The notes: generated by a model from the sequence alone, not told the origin. A stretch of DNA of 15,109 bases from Candidatus Atribacteria bacterium (GCA_004525685.1 SPBW01000038.1:1-15109), one strand, 5' to 3'. Positions 6,612 to 14,889 are shown, counted from the first letter of the stretch. Numbers and translations are program-made.

Positions 6612-8690
6612 TCACAAGACGGGCGTCGCATCGAGGGCAGCAAACGAGAAGATCCAGTTGTCAGCAATCTCATCCAACAGCTTCGGCTTGGGCTTGCCCA
6701 ACCCATGGCCCGCACGCTCATCGATGCGGATCAGGATGGGGTTCTCGCCTGATTGTGCGTGCTGCAGAGTGGCCGCATACTTGAAGCTGTGCGCTGGGAA
6801 CACGCGGTCATCATGATCCGCCGTCGTGATCAAGGTGGGCGGATAGGCGATGCCTTCTCTGATGTTGTGTAACGGCGAGTAGCTCCTGAGAACGGGAAAC
6901 ATCTCGGGATCATCAGGGGATCCGTAATCTGACACCCAGAATGCGCCCACCGTGAACTTGTGGAACCGCAGCATATCCATCACTCCGACGACGGGAAGAC
7001 ACGCGCCAAACAAATCGGGCCGTTTCGTCATACATGCACCCACAAGCAGTCCGCCGTTGCTGCGCCCATGGATGACCAATTTGGGCGTAGATGTTCGGCC
7101 TGTCTCAATCAACCATTCTGCTGCGCAGATGAAATCAGCATAGACCTTGGGCCGGTTCTTTCCCACGCCTGCTTGATGCCACTCGTGGCCATACTCCCCT
7201 CCGCCGCGGATGCAGGCCACTGCCAATTGGCCGCCCATGTCCATCCAGGAGAAATGATCGAGACGAAACTCAGGCGATTTAGGATTGTTAAATCCACCGT
7301 ATCCATACAGGCATGTCGGCGTCTCCGGCCCAACGGCCGTCGACTTCTTCCGAGACACGAAGATAGGAACCTTGGTTCCGTCTACGCTCTCGTAGATCTG
7401 TCGTTCCGTTACGAACTGTGTCGGATCGAATGGCAACGTCTGTTCTCTGAAGTCTGCTGTCGTTCTAGCTTCGATATCGTGGGCAAGCACGAGTGTCGGA
7501 CGGAAGACGTCGTGATACCACAAGTAGGCCGTGGTCCCTGCCGATCGTCCTTCGAGCATGTGGACCGTCCCGTGACCAGGAAGAGCAATCTCATGATCCA
7601 GGACGCCGTCCTGGCTGTAGACGTGAACGCGCGATTCTGCGTCGTACAACGCGGAGATGACAAAGCGTTCATTGACAAACGTAGCCGCCGTCATGACGCC
7701 CTCTGATTCCGCAACCACTTCCTGCCAGTCGTCCCGGCCAGGTGCCGTAAGATCGATGGCCAGCACTCGCCCGAACGGCGCATCAAGATTGGACCAGAAG
7801 AAGAACCGATCGCCGTGCGTGCCCAGAAAAGTGAAGGATGCCTCAAACTCTGGAACCAGCGCCTGTGGACCGTTGCTGGAATCCTCCAAGCCAAGTACAG
7901 AGACGGTATTCTGACGATGAGTCCCTTTTTGTGTGGTGATCACAAGGTGGCGATCGTCTGACGTGACACGTCCAAACGACATCGTTCCTGTCTCATCAGG
8001 GCTCTCATAGACACGTGTGTCCTGTGTCTGAACTTCGCCTAGACGATGGAAACGGATGCTGCGCTTGGTCGCGGGGGCTTTGTAGATCGCGTCTGCCGGC
8101 GGTGGTTCGGAGCCCGAGTAGAAGAACCCTGATTCGTCCTCGCGCCAACTGACGTTGGTAAATCGGATCCAATGCAACTCATCTTCAAGGCGTCTGCCTG
8201 AATCGACCTCCATGATGTACCACTGCTGCCAGTCTGAGCCTGCCTCGGAAAGGCCGTAGGCAACATACCTCCCGCTTGGGCTCGGCTCGAATCCCATGAT
8301 GGCGACGGCCGCATCCGCAGCAATAGAAGAAGGATCCAAGAGACAGTGAATCTCGTTGCCTCCCTGTTTCTGCCAGACCAGCGACGGCTGTATCTCATCG
8401 GGGCGTTGCAGTGTGAAGAACAGCCTATTGCCAGCTTCCTTCAGGGAACCGACTGTCTCGTAGGCAGAAAGAACCTCGACGCGCTCGCGTAATCTCTTCC
8501 CAAACGACATCCCTTGGAGAAACGTCCGGGTATGCTTGTTCTGCGCATCGATCCATGCCTTGATCTCTAGCGAATCGACGTCTTCAAGCCAGCGATAGGG
8601 ATCGGGAACATCGACTCCGTGAATGCGATCCGTATGATCGATCCTGCGTGTAGTGGGCGCTTGCGAAGACGACTGTTCGAACGGGCTCAT
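6612..8690 (-). CDS. Prolyl oligopeptidase, S9A serine peptidase
   Basis: A 692-residue enzyme of family S9A, which cleaves short peptides after proline. The N-terminal start (RIDHTDRIHGVDVPDPYRWLED) is the classic S9A opening; the middle (about 75-400) is the beta-propeller that limits entry to small peptides; the C-terminal part is the alpha/beta-hydrolase. The triad is complete: Ser544 in GRSNGG, Asp627 in DHDDR and His662 in AGHGLGKP, close to the layout of the 710-residue mammalian enzyme. YGYGGF before the Ser is also conserved. There is no signal peptide, so it should be cytoplasmic and help recycle peptides. The ATG at 8690 has AGGAGG (8695-8700) 4 bases upstream; an in-frame GTG at 8714 would put this site inside the gene. 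It is divergent from hflK, and no terminator is evident in the 141 bases to the convergent ACT gene. Confidence 0.95.
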   Translation of the reverse strand: MSPFEQSSSQAPTTRRIDHTDRIHGVDVPDPYRWLEDVDSLEIKAWIDAQNKHTRTFLQGMSFGKRLRERVEVLSAYETVGSLKEAGNRLFFTLQRPDEIQPSLVWQKQGGNEIHCLLDPSSIAADAAVAIMGFEPSPSGRYVAYGLSEAGSDWQQWYIMEVDSGRRLEDELHWIRFTNVSWREDESGFFYSGSEPPPADAIYKAPATKRSIRFHRLGEVQTQDTRVYESPDETGTMSFGRVTSDDRHLVITTQKGTHRQNTVSVLGLEDSSNGPQALVPEFEASFTFLGTHGDRFFFWSNLDAPFGRVLAIDLTAPGRDDWQEVVAESEGVMTAATFVNERFVISALYDAESRVHVYSQDGVLDHEIALPGHGTVHMLEGRSAGTTAYLWYHDVFRPTLVLAHDIEARTTADFREQTLPFDPTQFVTERQIYESVDGTKVPIFVSRKKSTAVGPETPTCLYGYGGFNNPKSPEFRLDHFSWMDMGGQLAVACIRGGGEYGHEWHQAGVGKNRPKVYADFICAAEWLIETGRTSTPKLVIHGRSNGGLLVGACMTKRPDLFGACLPVVGVMDMLRFHKFTVGAFWVSDYGSPDDPEMFPVLRSYSPLHNIREGIAYPPTLITTADHDDRVFPAHSFKYAATLQHAQSGENPILIRIDERAGHGLGKPKPKLLDEIADNWIFSFAALDATPVL

Positions 8691-8781
8691 GGTGCCTCCT
8701 GACATTGGAATCACTGAGCGTACTGTGTGCCCAACTCGTCATCAATGATGAATCGCCACTAGTCCAGAAACATTGCTGTAT

Positions 8782-8796
8782 CACGTATAATACGTG
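8782..8796. promoter_or_regulatory. Perfect palindrome over a consensus -10 box before hflK
   Basis: CACGTAT-A-ATACGTG is a perfect 7+7 inverted repeat. It contains TATAAT at 8786-8791, an ideal -10 box for hflK, and reads TATTAT on the minus strand, which could serve the divergent peptidase gene. No good -35 hexamer lies 16-18 bases upstream on either strand. Predicted transcripts for hflK would start near 8798, giving a leader of about 67 bases. An operator that blocks or activates the promoter is the simplest reading; the regulator is unknown. Confidence 0.5.
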
Positions 8797-8864
8797 TCGT
8801 AGGAGCTAGGAGTACTGAAACACCGCGTCTTGCTCCCCAGGAATGGACCATAAGGAGGGGGACT

Positions 8865-9866
8865 ATGTCGAACTTCATTGATCGTCTACTTGACCCCAAT
8901 TCAGAACGAGAAGAAGGGCAGGGACCCAATCGCTTGCGTCGCCTGCCAAGCTCTATCGGATGGATTGCCATCATCGTCATTGTCGGCATCTATCTAGCCA
9001 CTGGAATCTACACCGTCGGAACATCGGAAGAAGGCTTGGTCAAGCGCTTTGGACGCTACGTTCGAACCGTCGACCCGGGCCTTCACTATCATCTACCTGC
9101 ACCGTTTGAGAGCGTTGTTACCGTCAACGTGCGCCAGGTACGAAAGACGGAAATAGGATTCAGAACCATCTCAGCGGCGCCAAATCCGCGCTATCAATCC
9201 ATTGACGTGGAGGCTCTCATGCTCACGGGAGATGGGAATATCGCTCGAGTGGAGATGGTCGTTCAGTACTTGGTGAACGATTCTATCCAATATGCGTTTA
9301 ATCTCATCGATGCAGCCACGATCGTCAAGCAAGCGACAGAAGCCGTCATGCGAGAGCAGGTGGCTACGAAGTCCCTTGACGAGACCCTGACTGAACAACG
9401 AGACACCATTGGCACCGAAACAAAGCTTGCGCTCCAAGAGCTTCTCAACGCCTATGGCGCAGGAATACTCATCGCCAATGTTCAATTGCAGGATGTGACC
9501 GTCCCCTCGGAAGTCCTTTCCGCGTTCTACGACGTCAGTAATGCCCGCCAGGACAAGGAGAAGCTGATCAACGAGGCGTCGCGATATGCACTAGACATCG
9601 TGCCTCGAGCTCGCGGCCAGGCACAGGAGATCGGCAACCAAGCAGAAGGATACAAGCAGACGCGCATCAAGGGAGCCGAAGGCGACGTTGCACGTTTCGT
9701 CGAAGTGTTATCAAGGTACGAAGTAGGTGAAGTCGTTACGCGAACCCGTCTCTACATCGAAGCGATGGAAAAAATCCTGCCCAACATGGACAAGATCATC
9801 GTCTCGGGACAAGAGGACGGCCTCCTGAAGCTACTTAATCTCGATTCCGCAGGGGGTGGACAGTAA
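8865..9866 (+). CDS. hflK: HflK, SPFH-domain subunit of the FtsH-modulating complex
   Basis: A 333-residue membrane protein. A short polar N-terminus is followed by one membrane helix (about 31-51, IGWIAIIVIVGIYLATGIYT), then an SPFH/band 7 domain (about 50-235) and an Ala/Glu-rich coiled-coil stretch with PRARGQAQEIGNQAEGYKQ, typical of HflK. In known bacteria HflK and HflC form large ring-like cages on the inner membrane around the protease FtsH and limit its access to membrane proteins. No ftsH gene is in the window. The ATG follows AAGGAGGGG (8852-8860). The stop TAA overlaps the hflC ATG by one base. It lacks the long Gly-rich N-terminus of the E. coli protein. Confidence 0.95.
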   Translation: MSNFIDRLLDPNSEREEGQGPNRLRRLPSSIGWIAIIVIVGIYLATGIYTVGTSEEGLVKRFGRYVRTVDPGLHYHLPAPFESVVTVNVRQVRKTEIGFRTISAAPNPRYQSIDVEALMLTGDGNIARVEMVVQYLVNDSIQYAFNLIDAATIVKQATEAVMREQVATKSLDETLTEQRDTIGTETKLALQELLNAYGAGILIANVQLQDVTVPSEVLSAFYDVSNARQDKEKLINEASRYALDIVPRARGQAQEIGNQAEGYKQTRIKGAEGDVARFVEVLSRYEVGEVVTRTRLYIEAMEKILPNMDKIIVSGQEDGLLKLLNLDSAGGGQ

Positions 9867-10732
9867 TGAAATCGCTTATCACGTTCGTCATCGTCGTCGT
9901 AGTGGCTGTCATCAGCTTCAACCTGTTCACGTTCACTGTGGATGAGACGAAAACCGCCGTCGTCAGGCAATTTGGCGACGTTGTACGCGTCGTCGAAGCA
10001 CCTGGCCTGCATCTCAAAGTTCCGTTCATCCAATCCATCACCTATCTAGAGGATCGGATTCTGAATTACGATATCCAGCCGCGTGAGATCATCACGTCAG
10101 AGCAGAAACGCCTGGTCATCGACAACTATGCCATCTGGCGTATCGCAGATCCCCGACTGTTCCTAGAGAGCACGGGAGGACAGCTGGTGGGCGGGCAAAC
10201 GAAGATCGACGACATTGTGTACTCAGATCTGCGCAACATCCTTGCCAAGCACACACTGGATGAGGTCGTATCTGCGAAACGTACGGAGTACTTGCAGGAG
10301 GTCACTGAACTGAGTCGTACCAAGTTGCTGGAGGATTTCGGCATCATGCTGCTCGATGTTCGTATCAAGCGCGCCGATCTTCCGGCTGAGGTCGAGCAGG
10401 CCGTGTTCTCCCGCATGCGATCGGAGCGAGAACGACTCGCCGCTCAACTGCGTGCTGAAGGCGAAGAGCAGGCGCGTCAAATCACATCCAACGCTGACAA
10501 GGACGTCGAGATTATCCTTGCCGACGCACGGAAAGATGCTGAGAAGGTTCGCGGAGAGGGCGATGCTGAGGCACTTGAGATCTACGCCGAGGCCTACAAC
10601 CAGGATCCCGACTTCTATCGCTTCTGGCGCACGTTGGAGTCCTACAAAGTCGCCTTGGCCTCCAACACGCGCATCATCCTGTCGAGCGACTCCGACTATT
10701 TGAGGTTCCTCGAAAGTATGCTGGAACAATAA
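9866..10732 (+). CDS. hflC: HflC, SPFH-domain partner of HflK
   Basis: A 288-residue partner of HflK. One membrane helix (about 4-24) is followed by the SPFH domain with DETKTAVVRQFGDVV and the family stretch QPREIITSEQKRLVIDNYAIWRI, then a charged coiled coil (about 185-240) and the C-terminal block FYRFWRTLESYKVAL...SSDSDYLRF characteristic of HflC. It starts in the TAATG junction with hflK, so translation is coupled and a fixed ratio of the two is expected. The gene ends 19 bases before an intrinsic terminator, so hflK-hflC is a two-gene operon. Confidence 0.95.
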   Translation: MKSLITFVIVVVVAVISFNLFTFTVDETKTAVVRQFGDVVRVVEAPGLHLKVPFIQSITYLEDRILNYDIQPREIITSEQKRLVIDNYAIWRIADPRLFLESTGGQLVGGQTKIDDIVYSDLRNILAKHTLDEVVSAKRTEYLQEVTELSRTKLLEDFGIMLLDVRIKRADLPAEVEQAVFSRMRSERERLAAQLRAEGEEQARQITSNADKDVEIILADARKDAEKVRGEGDAEALEIYAEAYNQDPDFYRFWRTLESYKVALASNTRIILSSDSDYLRFLESMLEQ

Positions 10733-10751
10733 ACCAATCCGACTGACCCCG

Positions 10752-10780
10752 GCCCCTCGTTCACCCGAACGAGGGGCTTT
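10752..10780 (+). terminator. Intrinsic terminator of hflK-hflC
   Basis: GCCCCTCGTTC (10752-10762) and GAACGAGGGGC (10767-10777) form a perfect 11-bp stem with the loop ACCC, followed by TTTCTGGTT. It lies 19 bases past the hflC stop and before the next plus-strand gene, so that gene probably has its own promoter. Confidence 0.9.
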
Positions 10781-10817
10781 CTGGTTGTTCCCATGAATAG
10801 GAGCTATCCTTATCCTT

Positions 10818-12047
10818 ATGTCCGAATCGGTGCTGTATGACGTAGCGGTTGTAGGCGGAGGCCCAGCAGGGCTCACCGCAGCCATCTTTGCCGCCAAGCA
10901 GGGAGCCCAGACGATTCTGATCGATAGCAAGATCGATCTGGGTCAGAAGATTCTTCTGTCTGGCGGAGGCCGCTGCAACATCCTTCCAACTGAAGTTGAT
11001 CCAACAACCTATGTCACGGATTCGTCCGTCCACACATTACGCAACATCCTCCGATCCTGGCCGCTTGATGAGGTACGCGCTTTTCTTGAATCAGACGTCA
11101 AGCTGAAACTCAAGACCGACCCCGTATCAGGCAAGCTGCACGTCACGGGCGGAGGGAAGGCTGCGCGCCATAGCCTTCTGGAGCTAGCAGAACACGCGGG
11201 CGTGAAGATCAAACGGAGATTCCAGGTGGTTCGTCTTGGCGGCAGTGATCCCTTCTTCCTCACATGCCCGGAGAAGAGAACGATTCGCGCAACACGCGTC
11301 ATTCTCGCCTGTGGCGGACTGTCCTATCCCCAAACAGGAAGCGACGGGTTGGCTCTTGAGATTCTTCGCTCACGCGAGCACCAGATTGTCCCGCCGTATC
11401 CAGCACTCACGCCTCTGATTGGCGCACGCTCGACACATCGCATTCTGTCTGGCATCACCATGACCGTGACAGTGACCGCAAGGTCAGAAACCGAGGAAGC
11501 CAGCTGTCGAGGCGGATTCCTGTTCACGCATCGTGGCTACAGCGGCCCGGCCATTCTCAATACGAGCCATGTCGTTGCACGCGCACGACAACGACGCGAG
11601 CAGGCACAGGTATTTGTCTCCTGGACTGATCGCACGCAAGACGAGTGGCGGACGTTGTTGACAGAGGGGAAGAAGACGATTCGCGGCGCACTCATTCACG
11701 AGATGCCCGATCGTGTGGCTGATCAATTGCTGCAAGAGATCTCGCTTCACGAAGGACGTGTCGCTACGTTGGAGAAGGAGCGACGAGATCAACTCATTCG
11801 GCTGTTGACGAACTACCCTCTGCCGATCACGCGCAATGATGGATTCGACTCTGCCGAAGTCACAGGCGGCGGCCTCCACCTACGTGAGATCGATCAGAAG
11901 ACCATGCAGAGTAAGCGGCTTTCCAATCTCTACATCTGCGGTGAGATGCTTGACGCCTTCGGCCCCATCGGCGGCACCAATTTCCTGTGGGCGTTTGTCA
12001 CAGGACGAAGAGCAGGTGAAGCCGCAGGCAAGGCGTCTGTCAGCTAG
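10818..12047 (+). CDS. HI0933/YhiN-family FAD-dependent oxidoreductase
   Basis: A 409-residue flavoprotein. The N-terminal nucleotide-binding fold has GGGPAG (13-18) and the acidic strand end at Asp36. The family signature KILLSGGGRCNI spans 44-55, followed by KLHVTGGGKA, and the C-terminus has NLYICGEMLDAFGPIGGTNFLWAF, which closes the FAD site. Members are about 400 residues, as here. The substrate of most members is unknown; some bacterial relatives (BaiN) have been linked to reduction of bile-acid intermediates, but nothing here supports that role. The ATG at 10818 is the only good start, although the nearest Shine-Dalgarno (AGGAG, 10799-10803) is 14 bases away, so translation may be weak. 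It converges on the oxoamine synthase gene with only 15 bases between stops. Confidence 0.9.
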   Translation: MSESVLYDVAVVGGGPAGLTAAIFAAKQGAQTILIDSKIDLGQKILLSGGGRCNILPTEVDPTTYVTDSSVHTLRNILRSWPLDEVRAFLESDVKLKLKTDPVSGKLHVTGGGKAARHSLLELAEHAGVKIKRRFQVVRLGGSDPFFLTCPEKRTIRATRVILACGGLSYPQTGSDGLALEILRSREHQIVPPYPALTPLIGARSTHRILSGITMTVTVTARSETEEASCRGGFLFTHRGYSGPAILNTSHVVARARQRREQAQVFVSWTDRTQDEWRTLLTEGKKTIRGALIHEMPDRVADQLLQEISLHEGRVATLEKERRDQLIRLLTNYPLPITRNDGFDSAEVTGGGLHLREIDQKTMQSKRLSNLYICGEMLDAFGPIGGTNFLWAFVTGRRAGEAAGKASVS

Positions 12048-12062
12048 TTCGCTCTCAACCTC

Positions 12063-13298
12063 TCATCCAAGCTCTGCCGAATCCCTTAGGTTCATGGATT
12101 GTCCAAATGTCAAGAATGCTGCGAAGACCTTGTCGAGCTGTTCCTGCGTATGTGTCGCCATCACGCTAAGCCGGAGCAGTGATTGGCCAGCTGGTACCGC
12201 GGGGGGAATGGCCACGTTGACGTAGATCCCCTGGTCGAACAAGAATCGCCAAGCCTTGAGTGCATCCATCGCATTCCCAATGAACACGGGAATAATCGGC
12301 GAAACGCTCTTGCCTACGTCAAATCCCATATTCTTTAGCCCCGTTCGCAGTTGGTCTGCAACAACATTCACTTGATGAACGCGCTCCGGCTCCTTCTCAA
12401 TCAAGTCGAGCGATGCCAGCGCTGCCGCGACATTGGGTGCAGGAAGACTGGCACTGAAGATCAAGGATCGTGCCAAGTGGCGAATCCAGTTGATGGTTGC
12501 CTTGTCTCCTGCGATGTAGCCGCCAATCGAGGCAAGTGATTTGCTGAACGTCCCCAGTAACAGATCGACGCGATCGGCTACACCATGCAGATGCGCCGTG
12601 CCACGCCCGCCGCCCACCACGCCAATGCCATGGGCATCATCAACCAAGATTCTCGTCCCCGTCTGTTCGCAGAGCGCGACAATCTCAGGCAGCGGTGCAA
12701 TCTCTCCGCTCATACTGAACACACCATCCGTAGCCAACAGCGTGCCCGCATCTTCAGGACACGCCTTCAAGACACGCTCCAGGTCCTGCATGTCATTGTG
12801 TCGATAGCGGCGCATCCGTCCCAGGGACAGGCGGCATCCGTCCACGATGGAGGCGTGATTTTCCTTGTCGCAGATCACAATGTCATTGCGTCCGATCAGT
12901 GCCGAAAACACCCCTAAGTTGGTCTGATACCCGGTGCTGAAAACAATCGCCTCTTCCTTTCCCAGGAACGTAGCCAATCTCTCTTCGAGTTCGCAATGAA
13001 GCCTCAACGTGCCATTGAGGAAACGCGATCCCGTACAGCTCGTGCCAAAATCGCGAATGGCCTTCACCGCTGCCTCACGGACAGCCGGATGCATCGTCAA
13101 GCCGAGGTAATTGTTGGAGCCAAGCATGATCAGGCGATGCCCGTCAATGACAATCTCCGTTCCTTCGGCATGATCGAGTGGAATGAAGAATGGATAGACG
13201 CCCAACTCCTTGGCCCGCTGCGGGTTGGCGGGATATCCCATGCTCTCAGCAATAGCAGGATCCGAGTAGAACCCGCGGCATTTCTCAAATACGTCCAC
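12063..13298 (-). CDS. Alpha-oxoamine synthase, probably serine palmitoyltransferase-like
   Basis: A 411-residue PLP enzyme of the family that joins an amino acid to an acyl-thioester (serine palmitoyltransferase, 8-amino-7-oxononanoate synthase, glycine C-acetyltransferase, 5-aminolevulinate synthase). Seen: substrate loop SNNYLGL (61-67), stacking His148 in ENHAS, Asp220 and His223 in VDDAHG, Schiff-base Lys253 in GTFSKSLASIGGYIAG and Arg376 in LLRLS. The GTFSKS-ASIGG form around Lys253 and the opening MDVFEKC resemble serine palmitoyltransferase-like proteins more than BioF or KBL. The loop before Arg376 reads PPAVP where many members have PPATP. The GTG start has AAAGGAAG (13304-13311) 5 bases upstream. 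The reductase gene ends 17 bases before it on the same strand, fitting synthesis and reduction of a 3-ketosphingoid base. Family assignment is firm; acyl and amino substrates are inferred. Soluble, cytoplasmic. Confidence 0.85.
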   Translation of the reverse strand: MDVFEKCRGFYSDPAIAESMGYPANPQRAKELGVYPFFIPLDHAEGTEIVIDGHRLIMLGSNNYLGLTMHPAVREAAVKAIRDFGTSCTGSRFLNGTLRLHCELEERLATFLGKEEAIVFSTGYQTNLGVFSALIGRNDIVICDKENHASIVDGCRLSLGRMRRYRHNDMQDLERVLKACPEDAGTLLATDGVFSMSGEIAPLPEIVALCEQTGTRILVDDAHGIGVVGGGRGTAHLHGVADRVDLLLGTFSKSLASIGGYIAGDKATINWIRHLARSLIFSASLPAPNVAAALASLDLIEKEPERVHQVNVVADQLRTGLKNMGFDVGKSVSPIIPVFIGNAMDALKAWRFLFDQGIYVNVAIPPAVPAGQSLLRLSVMATHTQEQLDKVFAAFLTFGQSMNLRDSAELG

Positions 13299-13315
13299 TG
13301 TGTCTTCCTTTCAAG

Positions 13316-14170
13316 CTAGCGTTTCACGCCGTAGTACATCGACAAAGCCCACTCGAACCACTTCGAGGGGAGAACGCGCTTCAATGCTGCGGCCAACTTC
13401 TGAGCTACTGGGCCCACGGTATAGCGAACGCGCGGCGAGCGCTTTCTGAGGATGCGCGCCACCAGCTGCGCAATCGCCTCCGGCGAGGATCCACCGCGTT
13501 CGTCCTTCTCTACGATCGCCAGGACGTGCTCTTGAGCCTTGCGATAAACATCGCTTGAAGCCGATGCCGCAGCCACGTGCCGACTGTCCGTGAATCCGGT
13601 ACAGAAATCTCCCGGCTCGATCAATACGGCCCGAATGCCGAATCCCCGTATTTCCATGCGTAGCGCTTCGGTCAGCCCCTCAAGCGCGAACTTGGTGGCG
13701 CTGTAGAAACCCTGAAATGGCAGGCCGATGACTCCGCCGATCGAAGAGATGTTGAGAATCTTGCCGCGGCCTTGTTCACGCATGACGGGAATTGCGGCGC
13801 GGCAAACCCGCAGGATGCCCAGCAGATTCGTCTCGAAGATGGCGCGGGCTTCCCCGTCTGACGTTTCTTCAACGGCGCCAGCAATGCCGAACCCGGCGCA
13901 GTTCACTACCGCATCCAACCTACCTGCTCTCTTGACCACGGCATCTACGGTTCGGGCCACCGATTCGTCATCGTCGACATCCATGACGACGACCTCCAGT
14001 TGATGCGAGGTCTCAAGCGATTGGCGAAGATCCGCAGCAACTTGATCCGGGTTGCGACGAGTCGTCCCGTATATGAGATTCCCTTGCCGGGCAAGGTGAA
14101 TGGCGCAGGCTCGGCCAATGCCTGAGGACGCACCGGTAACAAGAACGACGGCCTGGTGATTTGTCAGCAC
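13316..14170 (-). CDS. Short-chain dehydrogenase/reductase, candidate 3-ketosphinganine reductase
   Basis: A 284-residue classical SDR. Cofactor motif TGASSGIG (12-19), Asp65 in VMDVDD, NCAG (90-93), Asn115, Ser143 and the catalytic pair Tyr156/Lys160 in YSATK are all present. TTRRN after the second strand, with basic residues, favours NADPH. The C-terminal 55 residues extend beyond the core with a Trp/Tyr-rich end (SKWFEWALSMYYG) that may contact a membrane or a lipid substrate. The gene precedes the oxoamine synthase by 17 bases on the same strand. In sphingolipid synthesis the condensation product must be reduced by such an enzyme, which is the basis for the proposed role; many other SDR substrates are possible. 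The GTG start has GGGGGAG (14174-14180) 3 bases upstream. Confidence 0.88.
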   Translation of the reverse strand: MLTNHQAVVLVTGASSGIGRACAIHLARQGNLIYGTTRRNPDQVAADLRQSLETSHQLEVVVMDVDDDESVARTVDAVVKRAGRLDAVVNCAGFGIAGAVEETSDGEARAIFETNLLGILRVCRAAIPVMREQGRGKILNISSIGGVIGLPFQGFYSATKFALEGLTEALRMEIRGFGIRAVLIEPGDFCTGFTDSRHVAAASASSDVYRKAQEHVLAIVEKDERGGSSPEAIAQLVARILRKRSPRVRYTVGPVAQKLAAALKRVLPSKWFEWALSMYYGVKR

Positions 14171-14186
14171 GATCTCCCCCTGCTTA

Positions 14187-14202
14187 ACACGTGTGTCATG
14201 AC
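14187..14202. promoter_or_regulatory. Two abutting 8-bp palindromes before the dehydrogenase gene
   Basis: ACACGTGT (14187-14194) is followed directly by GTCATGAC (14195-14202); both are perfect palindromes. They end 16 bases before the start codon of the dehydrogenase, so a bound regulator there could block ribosome or polymerase access. The remaining gap to 14289, between this gene and the lipocalin, shows no clear promoter or terminator. Confidence 0.3.
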
Positions 14203-14289
14203 GTAACGATGCGAGTGAATGATACTCGGCCGGCAGTGTCGCAGGCTACGGTCGCTCCGCTCCGGCGCCTCTTGTCATCTTGGTTCGCC

Positions 14290-14844
14290 CTAGCCGCCAG
14301 CCTGTGAGAGATGGATCGACTGATCCTGCATCCGGAAGGCCTCGAAACGATATCCCTGCGACTCCAACCGTTCAACGATGTCGGCAAGGACATTGTCGGG
14401 GAGTGACGGCGTCCGGCTGAGGATCCATCCATACGTGCGCGACGGATGGCCGACGACGGCATAGGAGTAGTCCGGCGCGAGGTCGATGACCCAATAAGGT
14501 GCTCCGAACCACCAGATGCCGAGGAACCGCACGAAACTGACCCTTAACTTGCTCGACTCGGACGCATCCGGCACCCAAGCTTGCCCGCGTGCTACATCAA
14601 TCTTCCCGTCAGCGTCATAGCACGTATTGACGACCTGGATTCTCCCGCTCTCCAGCAACGTATACTCGGCAGTCGTGCCTTGCACGCAGTTGCGCTCGAA
14701 CGAAGTGGGGATGCTGGCGATCGAATACCACAACCCCATGTAGTGAACTGGATCGACGGATTCGACAACGTGTATCGGCGGATTGGCCGCCATGACACCC
14801 ATGCCCAGACAAAGAAGCGTCATCAGGATCACTCCCCTCCGCAT
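14290..14844 (-). CDS. Exported Blc-type lipocalin
   Basis: A 184-residue bacterial lipocalin. Residues 1-20 form a signal peptide (Arg-Arg, hydrophobic core, MAA before NPP). The mature part has the GxW strand YMGLWYSIASIPTSFERNC (35-53), a second Cys at 75 that could form a disulfide with Cys53, and the family block YGWILSRTPSLPD (138-150). Lipocalins of this type bind lysophospholipids or other hydrophobic molecules. E. coli Blc is an outer-membrane lipoprotein, but no lipobox Cys is present here, so the protein should be soluble in the periplasm or secreted. The ATG at 14844 has AAGGAGG (14849-14855) 4 bases upstream; reading back to 14943 would bury the signal peptide. It lies upstream of the dehydrogenase-synthase pair on the same strand, 119 bases away, and may share a transcript. 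Confidence 0.9.
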   Translation of the reverse strand: MRRGVILMTLLCLGMGVMAANPPIHVVESVDPVHYMGLWYSIASIPTSFERNCVQGTTAEYTLLESGRIQVVNTCYDADGKIDVARGQAWVPDASESSKLRVSFVRFLGIWWFGAPYWVIDLAPDYSYAVVGHPSRTYGWILSRTPSLPDNVLADIVERLESQGYRFEAFRMQDQSIHLSQAGG

Positions 14845-14851
14845 GGTCCCT

Positions 14852-14889
14852 CCTTCTCCGCACGTCACAGCGTAGTGCGAAGGAGAAGG
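14852..14889 (-). promoter_or_regulatory. Hairpin that could mask the lipocalin ribosome binding site
   Basis: On the plus strand CCTTCTC-CGCAC (14852-14863) pairs with GTGCG (14875-14879) and GAGAAGG (14883-14889), leaving an AAG bulge and an 11-base loop. In the minus-strand transcript the 3' arm ends in GGAGAAGG, which overlaps the Shine-Dalgarno of the lipocalin. It could lower translation if transcription starts upstream of 14889. Confidence 0.35.

Noticed and set aside
6960..7706. Long 248-codon plus-strand ORF
   Set aside because: It lies wholly inside the propeller and catalytic domains of the prolyl oligopeptidase on the other strand, has no recognisable domain and is a shadow.
10223..10930. 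235-codon minus-strand ORF
   Set aside because: It runs antisense to hflC, through the intrinsic terminator and into the flavoprotein gene, with no family features.
14802..14844. Lipoprotein signal in the lipocalin
   Set aside because: The Cys in the hydrophobic stretch follows Leu-Leu rather than a small residue, so no lipobox is present; ordinary signal peptidase cleavage after MAA fits better.
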